Below are positions 18,803 to 27,496 of a stretch of DNA of 64,000 nucleotides, in pieces. How positions within the stretch are numbered: the stretch's first letter is position 1; each line of letters begins with the position of its first letter. The DNA is taken from positions 90,556 through 154,555 of the forward strand of contig CAYQMX010000017.1 in the NCBI GenBank assembly GCA_964418745.1, read 5' to 3'. The stretch comes from Scleromatobacter sp964418745 (lineage in GTDB: Bacteria; Pseudomonadota; Gammaproteobacteria; Burkholderiales; Burkholderiaceae_C). The translations under genes and the position numbers were made by a program. The notes under the pieces are model-generated. The model searched no databases, was not told where the DNA came from, and saw only the letters and a list, made by a program, of their open reading frames with translations.

Positions 18803-19332
18803 GACGCAGGGAATCCCAGGGTTCGCTTGATGTCGCCCGGCAGCCAGGTGAGGGTGACGCCGGCCGGATCGACGGCATCGACCCGCCAGACGCCGTCGAT
18901 GACGTCGCTGGCCTTGGCGCCGAAGCTGCGGGCGTTGTTGCTCAGCAGCGCGCGCTGCTGGCCGTCGTCGATGCGGCCGATCAGCGTGTACGGAAAGGGG
19001 GGCGGCTGCGGCGCGGCCGGCGCCGCCGGAGCGCGCGCAGGCGACGGCGGTGGAGGCGGCGGCGGGCCCCACGCCGCCAGGCCCTGGGGCAGGGCCGCGC
19101 GCCAGGGCACGCGCGATTCGGCCGCAGGCAGCCGCGGCCAGGGCAGCGCCGCGGACGCCGCCACGGCCTCTGCCGTCGGCGCGCTGCGCGGCGACGGCCG
19201 GATCGGCGCCGCGACGTCGGGCGCCGGATCGTCCTGCACCGCCGCCCAGACGGTGGCGGCGACGGTGGCGGCCGCCGCGAACGCGAGGCGGCGGCGCGTG
19301 GCCGCGGACGGGGTGGCGACGGCGTCGGTCAT
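18799..19332 (-). CDS. PilP/GspC-like periplasmic connector protein
   Basis: 177 residues. One N-terminal membrane helix (LAFAAAATVAATVWAAV) precedes a Pro/Ala-rich linker and a small C-terminal beta domain (FPYTLIGRIDDGQQRALL, VIDGVWRVDAVDPAGVTLTW), the HR-domain pattern of GspC and the PilP fold. Such proteins link the inner-membrane platform to the secretin. Its stop overlaps the secretin ATG and its ATG overlaps the PilO-like stop (both ATGA). Confidence 0.7.
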   Translation of the reverse strand: MTDAVATPSAATRRRLAFAAAATVAATVWAAVQDDPAPDVAAPIRPSPRSAPTAEAVAASAALPWPRLPAAESRVPWRAALPQGLAAWGPPPPPPPSPARAPAAPAAPQPPPFPYTLIGRIDDGQQRALLSNNARSFGAKASDVIDGVWRVDAVDPAGVTLTWLPGDIKRTLGFPAS

Positions 19333-19913
19333 CGCGTGCCCTGCGGCGGTGCCGCGTTGGCGGGCCGCATGTAGAACGACCACGTCAGGTCGGCCTCGAC
19401 GACGGCGGCGCCCGGGGATGCCCGCCGCAGCCGCAATCGGTCCAGGCTCAGCGCCGCGTCGCTCGCCAGCGCGTCCTCGATGAAGTCGCGCAGCTGGGCA
19501 TAGCTGCCCGTCAGCGGCATCGCCACGCTGTAGCGAACGAGTCCGCTGGACTTGTCGCGGCCCAGGGCGAATTCGCCGCCTCGCACCGCCATCGCATGAT
19601 GGACGGCCAGCGCCAGCAGCGCCGCCACGCGGGCCTGGCGCGTGTCGGCGGACGGGAACGCGGCGAGAAAGCGTTCGGGTGCCGATTCGGCCTGCCGGGC
19701 CTGCGCGGAATCCGCGCCCGCGTGACGCGCGCGACGCGCCACGCCGTCCGCATCGGTGGCGACGGCCGACGCCTCGCGGCGGATCTGCGGCACCAGCGCC
19801 AGCGCGACGACGGCGGCCAGCGCGAGTCCCGCGAGGCCGACCCCGAACGGCCAGCCCCAGGCCCGCGCCTGGGCGAGCGCGGCCTGCGGCGACAGCATCG
19901 ACGCGGCGGTCAT
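19329..19913 (-). CDS. PilO-like inner-membrane alignment protein
   Basis: 194 residues. A single membrane helix (about residues 20-45, GVGLAGLALAAVVALALVP) is followed by a helical linker and a ferredoxin-like domain containing LTGSYAQLRDFIEDALASD, a motif reminiscent of PilO/GspM proteins. Position between PilN-like and PilP-like genes gives most of the support. It should help build the inner-membrane assembly platform. Confidence 0.7.
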   Translation of the reverse strand: MTAASMLSPQAALAQARAWGWPFGVGLAGLALAAVVALALVPQIRREASAVATDADGVARRARHAGADSAQARQAESAPERFLAAFPSADTRQARVAALLALAVHHAMAVRGGEFALGRDKSSGLVRYSVAMPLTGSYAQLRDFIEDALASDAALSLDRLRLRRASPGAAVVEADLTWSFYMRPANAAPPQGTR

Positions 19914-19914
19914 C

Positions 19915-20502
19915 TCAACGCTCCCCCGTGGGGCGGGCCTGCGCGATGCGCGGCGCATCGACGGCGGCCCGCAGTTCGAAGTGCCAGCCCGGCGCCGCTG
20001 CGTCGGCCTCGCGTCCCTCGGCGCTGCGCAGGCGGCCCAGCACCACCTCCGACCAGCCCGGGTGGTCGGCCAGGTTGTCGACGAAGTGCAGCACCGCGGC
20101 GACGTCGACGGCGTTTCCTTCCAGGCGCACGGCGGGATCGTCGGCGTCGTGGTCGAGCGCCAGCCATTGCAGCCCGCCCGGCGTCTCGGCCTCGATGTTG
20201 GCGAGGATCTGGTCCCACGGGTGGGCGACGCGGTCGACGACGGCGCGCGCCGCCCGGATCGCGTCCGCATCGGCCGCCGACGCGCCGGCGGCCGGCGGGC
20301 GCGGCCGCGCGGCGGCCGCCGGCAGGCGCTGCAGCGCCCGCGCGAGCCGCTGCTGCTGCTCGGCCAGGTCGCGGTGGGCACCGATCCAGTCGTCGGCGAC
20401 CAACGCGGCCACGACGAGCGCCGCGGCCAGCCACAGCCAGGCGACGGCGGGCCGCCGCGGTGCCCGGGCGAGGAAATCGGGTTGCGGCCAGTGCGACGTC
20501 AT
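19915..20502 (-). CDS. PilN-like inner-membrane assembly protein
   Basis: 195 residues. One membrane helix near residues 18-40 (AVAWLWLAAALVVAALVADD) is followed by a helix with Gln/Arg/Leu repeats and a small alpha/beta domain (WDQILANIEAETPGGLQWLA, VLHFVDNLADHPGWSEVVL). That is the PilN/GspL-C pattern. The ATG overlaps the stop of the PilM-like gene (ATGA) and the stop is one base from the PilO-like ATG. Confidence 0.7.
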   Translation of the reverse strand: MTSHWPQPDFLARAPRRPAVAWLWLAAALVVAALVADDWIGAHRDLAEQQQRLARALQRLPAAAARPRPPAAGASAADADAIRAARAVVDRVAHPWDQILANIEAETPGGLQWLALDHDADDPAVRLEGNAVDVAAVLHFVDNLADHPGWSEVVLGRLRSAEGREADAAAPGWHFELRAAVDAPRIAQARPTGER

Positions 20503-21329
20503 GCCCGCTGCTCCGGGCTGTCGCGCAGGCAGTCGGCCATCGCGCCGGGTCCGTCCAGCGCACCGAACACCATCGCGATGTCGGCCGGCAGCGCCGCCGG
20601 CGCCGCGAGGCCCCAGCCCGCGACCACCGGCAGGCCGGCGAGCGGCTCGCCTTCGGTCGCCAGCGTGGCCAGCAGCCGCGCGACGGCGTCGGCCTGCGGG
20701 GCGTCGAGGAAACGCTGGCGCAGTGTCACGAGCCGGCCGTCCGTGACGACCAGCCAGGTCGCCGCGCTGCCTTCGACCAGCAGGAGCGCACGCCGACCGG
20801 CGCCGCGGAGTTCCGGCACGGCCGCGGCCACCGTCGCCAGCGCGGTCGACCACGCGGGCGTGGCGGCGAGGACGCGGACGCCGTGCGCGGCAGCCTCGAC
20901 GCACATGGCTGCCAGGTCGACGCCGTGCAGGCCGCAGGCGCCACATTGCGCCCCGTCGGCCCAGGCGGCCAGCGGCCAGGCGGCGGCCTGCGGGCCGTGG
21001 TAATGAGTGAGCTGCTGCAGCGCGTACTGGCGCACGGCGCGGGCGTCGCGCAGTTGCAGGCCCGCGTCGACCGCCACGCCGTGGACGAACTCGCCGGCGA
21101 TACGCAGCCGGACGTCGGCGCCGGCGTGTGCCGCGCACCAGGCGGCGAACGAGTCGGCGTGTTCCGCGGCGCCGCCGCCGGCCAGCCAGGAAGCGACGCC
21201 CTGCGCGTGCAGGTAGGCGACGTGGCGCGGCAGCCGGCCGCGCACGCCCGCCCACGCGCGCGTGACGCCGGTGCGCGTCGCGACTACCTGTGCGCGCAGG
21301 GCCGCGGCGCTAGTCGGCCAGCGTGACAC
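20499..21329 (-). CDS. PilM-like cytoplasmic scaffold protein (divergent)
   Basis: 276 residues from a GTG start that overlaps the GspE stop by 20 nt. No membrane segment or signal peptide was seen. The content is Ala/Leu-rich with alternating strands and helices (ALLLVEGSAATWLVVTDGRL), compatible with an actin-like ASKHA fold as in PilM/GspL cytoplasmic domains, but clear ATP-binding motifs are not obvious. The assignment rests mainly on its place between GspE and the PilN/O/P-like genes. Confidence 0.55.
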   Translation of the reverse strand: MSRWPTSAAALRAQVVATRTGVTRAWAGVRGRLPRHVAYLHAQGVASWLAGGGAAEHADSFAAWCAAHAGADVRLRIAGEFVHGVAVDAGLQLRDARAVRQYALQQLTHYHGPQAAAWPLAAWADGAQCGACGLHGVDLAAMCVEAAAHGVRVLAATPAWSTALATVAAAVPELRGAGRRALLLVEGSAATWLVVTDGRLVTLRQRFLDAPQADAVARLLATLATEGEPLAGLPVVAGWGLAAPAALPADIAMVFGALDGPGAMADCLRDSPEQRA

Positions 21330-22881
21330 GCTCGAGCTCCTCGAAGGTCGTCGCGCCGCGACGAACGGCCTCGATGGCGACGTCGCGCAAGGGCCGCATG
21401 CCGCGTTCGCGGGCGGCCTGCTTGAGGCGGCCCATCGGCGCGCGCGCGACGACCAGGTCGCGCAGCTCGTCGTCGAAGGTCAGCAGCTCCATCATCGCGC
21501 TGCGGCCCTTGTAGCCGGTCTGGCGGCAGTGCGCGCAGCCGTGGCCGCGCGCGTAGGCATGGCCGTGCGCGGCCTCGATGCCCAGCCGCGCCAGCAGTTC
21601 GCGCGGCGGGATGCAGGGCCGCGTGCAGTGCGGGCAGTTCATGCGCATCAGCCGTTGCGCCATCACGCCGTTGAGCGCCGAGACGACGCTGTAGAGGTCC
21701 AGCCCCATGTGCATGAAGCGGCCGAGGACGTCGAACGCGCTGTTGGCGTGCACGGTGCTGAAGACGAGGTGGCCGGTGAGCGCGGCCTGGACGGCGATCT
21801 GCGCCGTCTCGGCGTCGCGGATCTCGCCCACCATCACGCGGTCGGGGTCGTGGCGCAGCACCGAGCGCAGGCCGCGCGCGAAGGTCAGGCCCTTCTTCTC
21901 GTTGACCGGGATCTGCACCGTGCCGGCGAGCTGGTATTCGACCGGGTCCTCGATGGTGACGATCTTGTCGCTGCCGTCGTTGGTCTCGCTGATGGCGGCG
22001 TACAGGGTGGTCGTCTTGCCGCTGCCGGTGGGGCCGCACACGAGCAGCATGCCGTAGGGCTGGCGCGCGAGACGGCGCAGCGTGTCGCCGGCCTCGGCGT
22101 CGAAGCCGAGCGATGCGAGCGTGAGCTGGCCGTCGGCGGCAATGCGCGCGCGATCGAGCACGCGCACGACCGCGTCCTCGCCGAACGCGGTGGGCATGAT
22201 GGACAGCCGGAAGTCGATCTCGCGGCCGTGCATGCGCAGCTTGAAGCGGCCGTCTTGCGGCAGGCGACGCTCGCCGATGTCGAGCTCGGCCATCACCTTC
22301 AGGCGCGAGACCACCTGCTCGGCGACGATCGTGCCCTCGACCTCGCGCACGTCCAGCATCACGCCGTCGATGCGATAGCGGATGCGCAGGCCGCGCAGCG
22401 TCGATTCGAGGTGCACGTCGCTCGCGCCGTCCTGCAGGGCGTCGTACAGCGTCGAATCGAGCAGGCGCACCACCGGGCTGGCCTGCTCGCTCAGTAGCAG
22501 GGCGGACAGCTCCGTCGCAGCGCTGGCGTCGGCGGCGTCGGCGAAGCTGTCGTCGAGTTCGGCCAGCGCGCGAAAGCCCGCGGCGCCGGAGTCCAGCCAG
22601 GCGTCGACGGCCGCCGCGTCGCAGGCGATCCAGCGCACGCTGCGCCGCACGCGCGCCTCGACGCGTTCGACCAGCATCGTGTCGATCCCGCGGTCGCACA
22701 GCAGGGCGTGCAGGCCGCTGGCCGACACCGCGAGCAGGGCGCGCCAGCGCTGCGCCTCGGCCTGCGGCCAGCGCTCGAAGTCCAGCGACCAGGGGCCGTC
22801 GTGCGCGGGCAGCCAGTGGCCCGGATCGGACGAGACCGTCGGATCCGGCGGCGCGATCAGTTCGCTGGGCACCGCGCTCAC
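21310..22881 (-). CDS. gspE: Type II secretion assembly ATPase GspE
   Basis: 523 residues. The central and C-terminal parts are unmistakable: DALQDGASDVHLE, Walker A GPTGSGKTTT (about residue 285), Asp/His boxes, GEIRDAETAQIAVQAALTGH and a CPHC/CAHC zinc-binding pair at about 413 and 450. The N-terminal 150 residues are divergent from classic GspE. It powers pseudopilus assembly through GspF. The GTG start overlaps the GspF stop (GTGA), which excludes the longer frame running back through gspF. Confidence 0.95.
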   Translation of the reverse strand: MSAVPSELIAPPDPTVSSDPGHWLPAHDGPWSLDFERWPQAEAQRWRALLAVSASGLHALLCDRGIDTMLVERVEARVRRSVRWIACDAAAVDAWLDSGAAGFRALAELDDSFADAADASAATELSALLLSEQASPVVRLLDSTLYDALQDGASDVHLESTLRGLRIRYRIDGVMLDVREVEGTIVAEQVVSRLKVMAELDIGERRLPQDGRFKLRMHGREIDFRLSIMPTAFGEDAVVRVLDRARIAADGQLTLASLGFDAEAGDTLRRLARQPYGMLLVCGPTGSGKTTTLYAAISETNDGSDKIVTIEDPVEYQLAGTVQIPVNEKKGLTFARGLRSVLRHDPDRVMVGEIRDAETAQIAVQAALTGHLVFSTVHANSAFDVLGRFMHMGLDLYSVVSALNGVMAQRLMRMNCPHCTRPCIPPRELLARLGIEAAHGHAYARGHGCAHCRQTGYKGRSAMMELLTFDDELRDLVVARAPMGRLKQAARERGMRPLRDVAIEAVRRGATTFEELERVTLAD

Positions 22882-24077
22882 TGCACCTGCTCCACCAGCT
22901 GGAAGATCGGCATGTACATCAGCACGACGATGCCGCCGATGATCACGCCCATCACCAGCATCAGCAGCGGGTTGACGAGGTGGGTGACCAGCTCGGTCAG
23001 GCGCGCGAGCTCCTCGTCGTGGAACTCCGCGGCCTGGCGCAGCATGGGGCCCAGGCTGCCGCTGCGCTCGCCCACGCGCACCATGCGCAGCGACACCGGC
23101 GTGGTCAGCCCGGCCTGCTGCAACGCGGCGGACAGGCGCTCGCCGCGCCCGATCCCGGCGATGGCCTGGTCCAGGGCGCCGCGCAGCCGCAGCGAGATCA
23201 CGTCGCGTGCCGTGCGCAGCGCGGCCGTGGCCGGCACCCCGGCGCCCAGGAGCATGCTCGCGGTGCGGTAGAACTGCGCCAGCGCCAGCACGTGCAGCTT
23301 CGGGCCCAGCAGCGGCAGCGCCCACAGGCGCGCCGTGGTCCACGCGCGTACGCGGGCGTTGCGCCACACGAGCACGGGTGCGGCCAGCAGCGCCAGCGCG
23401 CCCAGCGCAGTGGCCAGCGGATGGCCGCCGCCGACGCGGCCGATGGCGACGAGGAGCCGCGAGGTGGGCGGCAGCTCGCCGCCGACGCCTTCGAGGATGC
23501 CGGCGAAGCGCGGCACCACGAACAGGAGCAGGAACACGATGACTGCCACGCCGGCGACGATCAGCGTCAGCGGATAGACGCTCGCGCTGACGAGCTTGCT
23601 GCGCAGCGCGTCGACCCAGGCCAGGTAGGCGGCGTGCTCGCGCAAGGCCTGCTCGAGCTGGCCCGTGCGCTCGCTCGATTGCACGACGGCCACGTAGAGG
23701 GTGTCGAAGCAGTCCGGCTGGGCGCGCAGCGCCGCCGACAGCGGCTGTCCGCCGCGCAGCGCCGCGATCACACCGTCCAGCGCACGCGCGACCTGGCCCG
23801 ACGATTCCTTCTCGCGCAGGGTCTCCAGGCCTTCCAGCAGCGGGATGCCCGCGCCGAGCAATACGGCCAGCTCCTGGCTGAACAGGCGGAGCGGGAAGCG
23901 CTTGCGTGACGGCGCGTCCGACGTGCCGGATTCGATCGCAGCGCGCGTCTCCACCGACAGCACCTGGCGCGGCGGGACGCGTGCGGCGCCGACGGCCGAC
24001 TGGGCGTCGGGCGCGTTCACGCGCGCGCTCGTCGCGCCGCGCTGCGGGTCGATGTAGTGGACGACGAAGTCGGGCAT
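22878..24077 (-). CDS. gspF: Type II secretion inner-membrane platform protein GspF
   Basis: 399 residues, the usual family length. Two homologous GspF domains are visible (FSQELAVLLGAGIPLLEGLE and ALAQFYRTASMLLGAGVPAT), with membrane segments near residues 165-190, 215-240 and 365-390 (VNPLLMLVMGVIIGGIVVLM). It forms the polytopic platform that GspE drives. It starts 22 nt after gspG and ends by overlapping the gspE start. Confidence 0.95.
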   Translation of the reverse strand: MPDFVVHYIDPQRGATSARVNAPDAQSAVGAARVPPRQVLSVETRAAIESGTSDAPSRKRFPLRLFSQELAVLLGAGIPLLEGLETLREKESSGQVARALDGVIAALRGGQPLSAALRAQPDCFDTLYVAVVQSSERTGQLEQALREHAAYLAWVDALRSKLVSASVYPLTLIVAGVAVIVFLLLFVVPRFAGILEGVGGELPPTSRLLVAIGRVGGGHPLATALGALALLAAPVLVWRNARVRAWTTARLWALPLLGPKLHVLALAQFYRTASMLLGAGVPATAALRTARDVISLRLRGALDQAIAGIGRGERLSAALQQAGLTTPVSLRMVRVGERSGSLGPMLRQAAEFHDEELARLTELVTHLVNPLLMLVMGVIIGGIVVLMYMPIFQLVEQVQ

Positions 24078-24099
24078 GGGCAGGGCGGCGCCGCGGCAC

Positions 24100-24543
24100 T
24101 CACCAGTTGACGATGTCGGCGTCCTCGCCGGCGCCGCCGGGGCGGCCGTCGCGGCCCCAGGACAGCAGGTCGTAGTCGCCGTGCTCGCCCGGGCTGATGT
24201 AGCGGTAGTCGTTGCCCCAGGGATCCCTGGGCACGCCCTTGGCGAGATAGGGGCCGGCCCACTTCGTCTCGCCCGTGGGCTGGGCGACCAGTGCGGTCAG
24301 GCCCTGCTCGGTGGACGGGTAGTGCCCGGTGTCGATGCGGTACTGGTCCAGGGACTTGGCGAAACCGTCGATCTGCGCGCGGGTCACCTTCACCTCGGAC
24401 TTGCCGATCTGGCCGAACAGCTTGGGACCGACATAGCCGGCCAGCAGGCCGATGATGACCATGACAACGAGCAGTTCCAGCAGGGTGAAGCCCGCGTGTC
24501 GCGGGCCGGTGCGCAGGTCGCGCCCCGCACGAATCGGTGCCAT
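24100..24543 (-). CDS. gspG: Major pseudopilin GspG
   Basis: 147 residues, first gene of the minus-strand secretion operon. The prepilin motif HAGFTLLELLVVMVIIGLLA has Glu5, and the globular domain carries the GspG signature features YPSTEQGLTALV, WAGPYLAKGVPRDPWGNDYR and a C-terminal YDLLSWGRDG loop. It should polymerise into the pseudopilus. The leader of about 20 residues fits a start at 24543; no good ribosome-binding site was seen there. The divergent cyclophilin gene begins 225 nt away, so the operon promoter should lie in between. Confidence 0.93.
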   Translation of the reverse strand: MAPIRAGRDLRTGPRHAGFTLLELLVVMVIIGLLAGYVGPKLFGQIGKSEVKVTRAQIDGFAKSLDQYRIDTGHYPSTEQGLTALVAQPTGETKWAGPYLAKGVPRDPWGNDYRYISPGEHGDYDLLSWGRDGRPGGAGEDADIVNW

Positions 24544-24767
24544 GGAAGGAGGTCTGGAGAGTCCGGATGGCGTGATCGTAGGAGCGCCGTATGACCCAGT
24601 GGTGAATGGCGGAACGATGACATGACATGAGCCGTTCGAACCATGGCGCCGGTCCCGGGCCCGTAGGGTTGCGTCACCGCCGCCGACGACCATCGGCGGT
24701 TTCGGCGGTGCCGCGGGCGACCGCCCGCCCTGCAACGAACCCTCTTTCCGGATCGGTATTCCTTCCC

Positions 24768-25673
24768 ATGACGAACATGCAATTCGCCGGCCTGCGCGCG
24801 GCGCTTCTTCCCCTGGCCTCGGCCGCGCTGCTGGCAGGCTGCGGCGGCGGCGGTGCCAGCCCGTCCCAGGGATCGGGCGACACGCCCACGGTGACGGCCG
24901 CCAGCGCCGGCACGCCGATGTACGGCAAGACGCTGTTCCTGACGTTGACCGGCACGAACCTGGACCAGGGCATCGCGGTCTCGGCCACCGGCTGCGATGG
25001 TGTCACGATCGTCGTCGCATCGTCGGGCCCGACCAGCGCCCAGTACCAGTGCACCGTGTCGGCCCTGGGCGCGGGCCAGTTCGTCGTCAAGCGCAGCACC
25101 GGCAACACCACCCTGTCCACGACCGCGTTCACCGTGCCTGCCCCGCAGGTGACGCTGGCGTTCGGCAACGGCGCCGGCGTGACAGGCTCGGTCGTGGTGA
25201 CGCTGGCGCCGGACAGGGCGCCCATCACCGTCAACAACTTCCTCGGCTATGTCGACAGCGGCTTCTACGTCGGCACGGTGTTCCACCGCGTCGCGCCGGG
25301 CTTCGTCGTGCAGGGCGGCGGCTACACCGCGCCGCTGGACGCGAACACGCAGGTCCTGAAGCCGACGAGCGCCCCTATCTCGCTCGAGGTCGGCAAGGGC
25401 CTGAGCAATACGCAGTGGACGATCGCGATGGCGCGGACCAGCGACGTGAACTCCGCGACCTCGCAGTTCTTCATCAACCTGGTCGACAACAGCGGCGCGC
25501 TCGACCCGGGGCTGACCGCGGGGTACGCGGTCTTCGGCACCGTCACCGCCGGCAGCGCGGACGTGGGCGCGATCGTCGGCGCGCCCTGCACCGCGATCCC
25601 GCTGTTCCTGCCCACCGGCCAATGCACGCCGACGCCCAACATGGTGGTGACGTCGGCGACGCAGACGCGCTGA
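24768..25673 (+). CDS. Cyclophilin-type peptidyl-prolyl isomerase lipoprotein
   Basis: 301 residues. A lipoprotein signal peptide ends in LLAGC (Cys25) and a poly-Gly linker; residues 40-120 form an Ig/IPT-like beta domain. The C-terminal 180 residues are a cyclophilin domain: RAPITVNNFLGYVDSGFY, TVFHRVAPGFVVQGGGY, SATSQFFINLVDNS. It catalyses proline isomerisation in periplasmic or outer-membrane-attached proteins. It is divergent from the secretion operon and could assist folding of secreted proteins, which is inference. The start follows the lipoprotein signal; the open frame extends upstream to 24627 without coding character. Confidence 0.9.
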   Translation: MTNMQFAGLRAALLPLASAALLAGCGGGGASPSQGSGDTPTVTAASAGTPMYGKTLFLTLTGTNLDQGIAVSATGCDGVTIVVASSGPTSAQYQCTVSALGAGQFVVKRSTGNTTLSTTAFTVPAPQVTLAFGNGAGVTGSVVVTLAPDRAPITVNNFLGYVDSGFYVGTVFHRVAPGFVVQGGGYTAPLDANTQVLKPTSAPISLEVGKGLSNTQWTIAMARTSDVNSATSQFFINLVDNSGALDPGLTAGYAVFGTVTAGSADVGAIVGAPCTAIPLFLPTGQCTPTPNMVVTSATQTR

Positions 25674-25707
25674 GGCCGCGTTCACCTGCGGACTCGATCC
25701 TGGGTTG

Positions 25708-25733
25708 GTATAAACTGTATATATCGTTTATAC
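25708..25733. promoter_or_regulatory. Perfect inverted repeat, likely operator/promoter of the next gene
   Basis: GTATAAAC and GTTTATAC form a perfect 8-bp inverted repeat around a 10-bp AT-rich spacer, centred 28 bp upstream of the ATG at 25749. This is an AT-rich island in very GC-rich DNA and includes -10-like hexamers (TATAAA, TATATA). The downstream protein has a helix typical of small DNA-binding folds, so autoregulation is plausible but unproven. Confidence 0.55.
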
Positions 25734-25748
25734 GGATCAGGATCATCC

Positions 25749-26204
25749 ATGGCCAAGACCCAGAGTTCGCCCGTCGCCAAGCCGGCCACGAAGACCACGA
25801 GCCCCGTCGCCAAGACACCCCGGACGACCGCGGCGAAGAAGGTGGCACCCGCCGCGAAGAAGACGAAGCCGGTCCCCCCCAAGCCCGCCAGGGTGGTGGA
25901 TCGGCTGGTGGCCGTGGCCGTCGAGACCGTCCCCGCGGTGGTCGACGTCGTCGATGCGGTGATCGTCAAGCCCGCAAAGACGCACAAGCCGAAGCTGGTG
26001 CGCGACAGCTTCACCATTCCGAAGGACGAGTACCAGGTGCTCGACACGCTCAAGGGCCGCGCCCTCGGGCTCGGCCAGCACGTGCGCAAGAGCGAACTGC
26101 TGCGCGCCGGCATCCAGGTGCTGGCGGCGATGGGCGACCGCGCCTTCCTCAAGGCCGTCGGCAGCGTCCCGACGCTGAAGACCGGCCGCCCCAAGGGCGA
26201 TTGA
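25749..26204 (+). CDS. Lys/Ala/Pro-rich protein with possible ribbon-helix-helix-like C-terminus
   Basis: 151 residues. The first 45 residues are a low-complexity Lys/Ala/Thr/Pro tail (KKVAPAAKKTKPVPPKPARV), like histone-H1-type nucleoid proteins. The C-terminal part (RDSFTIPKDEYQVLDTLKGR, VRKSELLRAGIQVLAAM) has a strand-helix-helix pattern suggestive of ribbon-helix-helix DNA binding. It is preceded by a perfect palindrome. A nucleoid-associated or transcriptional role is inferred; no named family was recognised. Confidence 0.72.
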   Translation: MAKTQSSPVAKPATKTTSPVAKTPRTTAAKKVAPAAKKTKPVPPKPARVVDRLVAVAVETVPAVVDVVDAVIVKPAKTHKPKLVRDSFTIPKDEYQVLDTLKGRALGLGQHVRKSELLRAGIQVLAAMGDRAFLKAVGSVPTLKTGRPKGD

Positions 26205-26329
26205 AGCCCGGCGACCGCATCCGCGCTCCCCGCCGCCGAGCGGGTTCCTCGGCGCTTCGCGACAGCGTCATCGATCGCCGGTAACGTGATCGACGACCCC
26301 GTTGCATTTGCAGGAAAGGGGGGCCCACC

Positions 26330-26743
26330 GTGCCGTCCACTTCCGTAGATCACCGCAGTCACCGCCGCGTCGAGTTCTTCCTGGTGCCGGATCGGCGAGA
26401 GCAGATTCCGGTCTGGATCTTCAAGCCCGCCGATGCCGTCGACGCGATCGCCGGCCTGGTGATGAACCTCAGTGACGGCGGCCTGCAGGTGCTCAGCGCC
26501 GCCGACGAGGCGCCTTCCAGCACGGCTTACGAACTGCAATTGCTGCTGGGGGAAGACGAGACCGTGCCGCGCTTTCGCGGCGGGGTCCTGCGCGTGTGGA
26601 CGCGCGAGGCCGCCACCACGGGCTGGCTGAGCGGCTTTCGTTTCGAGGACGAGCATTCCTCGGCGGAAGACTTCATCCTCGCCTATCAGTCCGCGACACC
26701 CACGCGCCGCTGGGTGCGCTGCCTGCTGCTGCCCCGCGCCTGA
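26330..26743 (+). CDS. PilZ-domain protein (putative c-di-GMP receptor)
   Basis: 137 residues from a GTG preceded by AGGAAAGGGGGG. The N-terminal HRSHRRVEFF supplies an Arg-rich motif and VMNLSDGGLQVL matches the (D/N)xSxxG motif of PilZ domains, followed by beta-barrel strands. The RxxxR spacing is not canonical, so c-di-GMP binding is likely but not certain. It may link second-messenger signalling to the adhesin or pilus-like systems nearby. It is convergent with the next small gene, one base apart. Confidence 0.75.
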   Translation: MPSTSVDHRSHRRVEFFLVPDRREQIPVWIFKPADAVDAIAGLVMNLSDGGLQVLSAADEAPSSTAYELQLLLGEDETVPRFRGGVLRVWTREAATTGWLSGFRFEDEHSSAEDFILAYQSATPTRRWVRCLLLPRA

Positions 26744-26744
26744 T

Positions 26745-26972
26745 TCAGCCCCAGGAGACGAACACGATCTCGCGCCGGGCCAGGCCGTCGAGGAAATCGA
26801 CGACGGCCAGGTCGGCGACGTGCATGGCCCCCAGCGGGTCGCTGAACACCTTCACCACGTGCGTGTGCTGTTCGACGAACCACTCGCCGGGGGGCAACGT
26901 GGCATCGAACCGCTCCGAGGTCGCGGCCAGGGCGGCGTCCATTCGTGCTTTGCGCAAGGGGGGCTGGGGCAT
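26745..26972 (-). CDS. Small hypothetical protein
   Basis: 75 residues; a globular composition with WFVEQHTHVVKVFSDPLG and VVDFLDGLARREIVFVSWG. The same frame continues upstream with plausible coding sequence (KLSSETRSLEIADVRHASTR) but offers no ATG, GTG or TTG, so the N-terminus may be longer than annotated or the start may have been lost. Not recognised. Confidence 0.5.
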   Translation of the reverse strand: MPQPPLRKARMDAALAATSERFDATLPPGEWFVEQHTHVVKVFSDPLGAMHVADLAVVDFLDGLARREIVFVSWG

Positions 26973-27110
26973 GGCGATGGCGACGAGGCGCGTGGAGGCG
27001 TGCCGGACGTCGGCAATCTCCAGACTGCGGGTTTCAGATGACAGTTTGATGACACCCGATGGCGCAGGCAGAGGCGCGAAACAGGAAGCGCATCGGCCGC
27101 GTGGCGCGTG

Positions 27111-27320
27111 TCAGTGATCCTGGCGGGATCGCGCCTGCAACGACGCCTGCACGTTGCGCACCGCGAAGATGTGCAGGTAGCTCGTCACCCGCGCGGTGGC
27201 GGCGAGTTCGGCCAGTTCCTGCTCGTAGAGCAGCGCGATCTCGGCGATCGGCCGCTGCGCTTGATCGGCCAGGTGCGCGACGATGCGCCCCCGGTCGGCC
27301 GTCCCGACTTGCATCGCCAT
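27111..27320 (-). CDS. DUF3562-like small protein
   Basis: 69 residues. The pattern AEIALLYEQELAELAATARV followed by LHIFAVRNVQASL matches the remembered DUF3562 family of short helical proteins in Burkholderiales. Function unknown. CAGGAGC about 11 nt upstream of the ATG supports the start. The longer open frame is a shadow of the phosphoesterase gene upstream. Confidence 0.7.
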   Translation of the reverse strand: MAMQVGTADRGRIVAHLADQAQRPIAEIALLYEQELAELAATARVTSYLHIFAVRNVQASLQARSRQDH

Positions 27321-27496
27321 CCATGGCTCCTGTGTTCGATTGACGAGATCGAGACTAGCACCGGGAAGCGGCGGAACCTTGTCCGGGCTCAAGGAGTGCG
27401 ATCGCGCGGACGGCGAGCCTGGCCTTGCGCCGGGCTGTCGGTGGCGCGACGGGGTGCGGCCGATGCGGGGACGGCGAGGGTTCCACGGCCGCGCGA

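Noticed and set aside
24680..24699. Hairpin CCGCCGA...TCGGCGG followed by TTTC
   Set aside because: Lies between two divergent genes with no gene ending into it, so it is unlikely to be a terminator.
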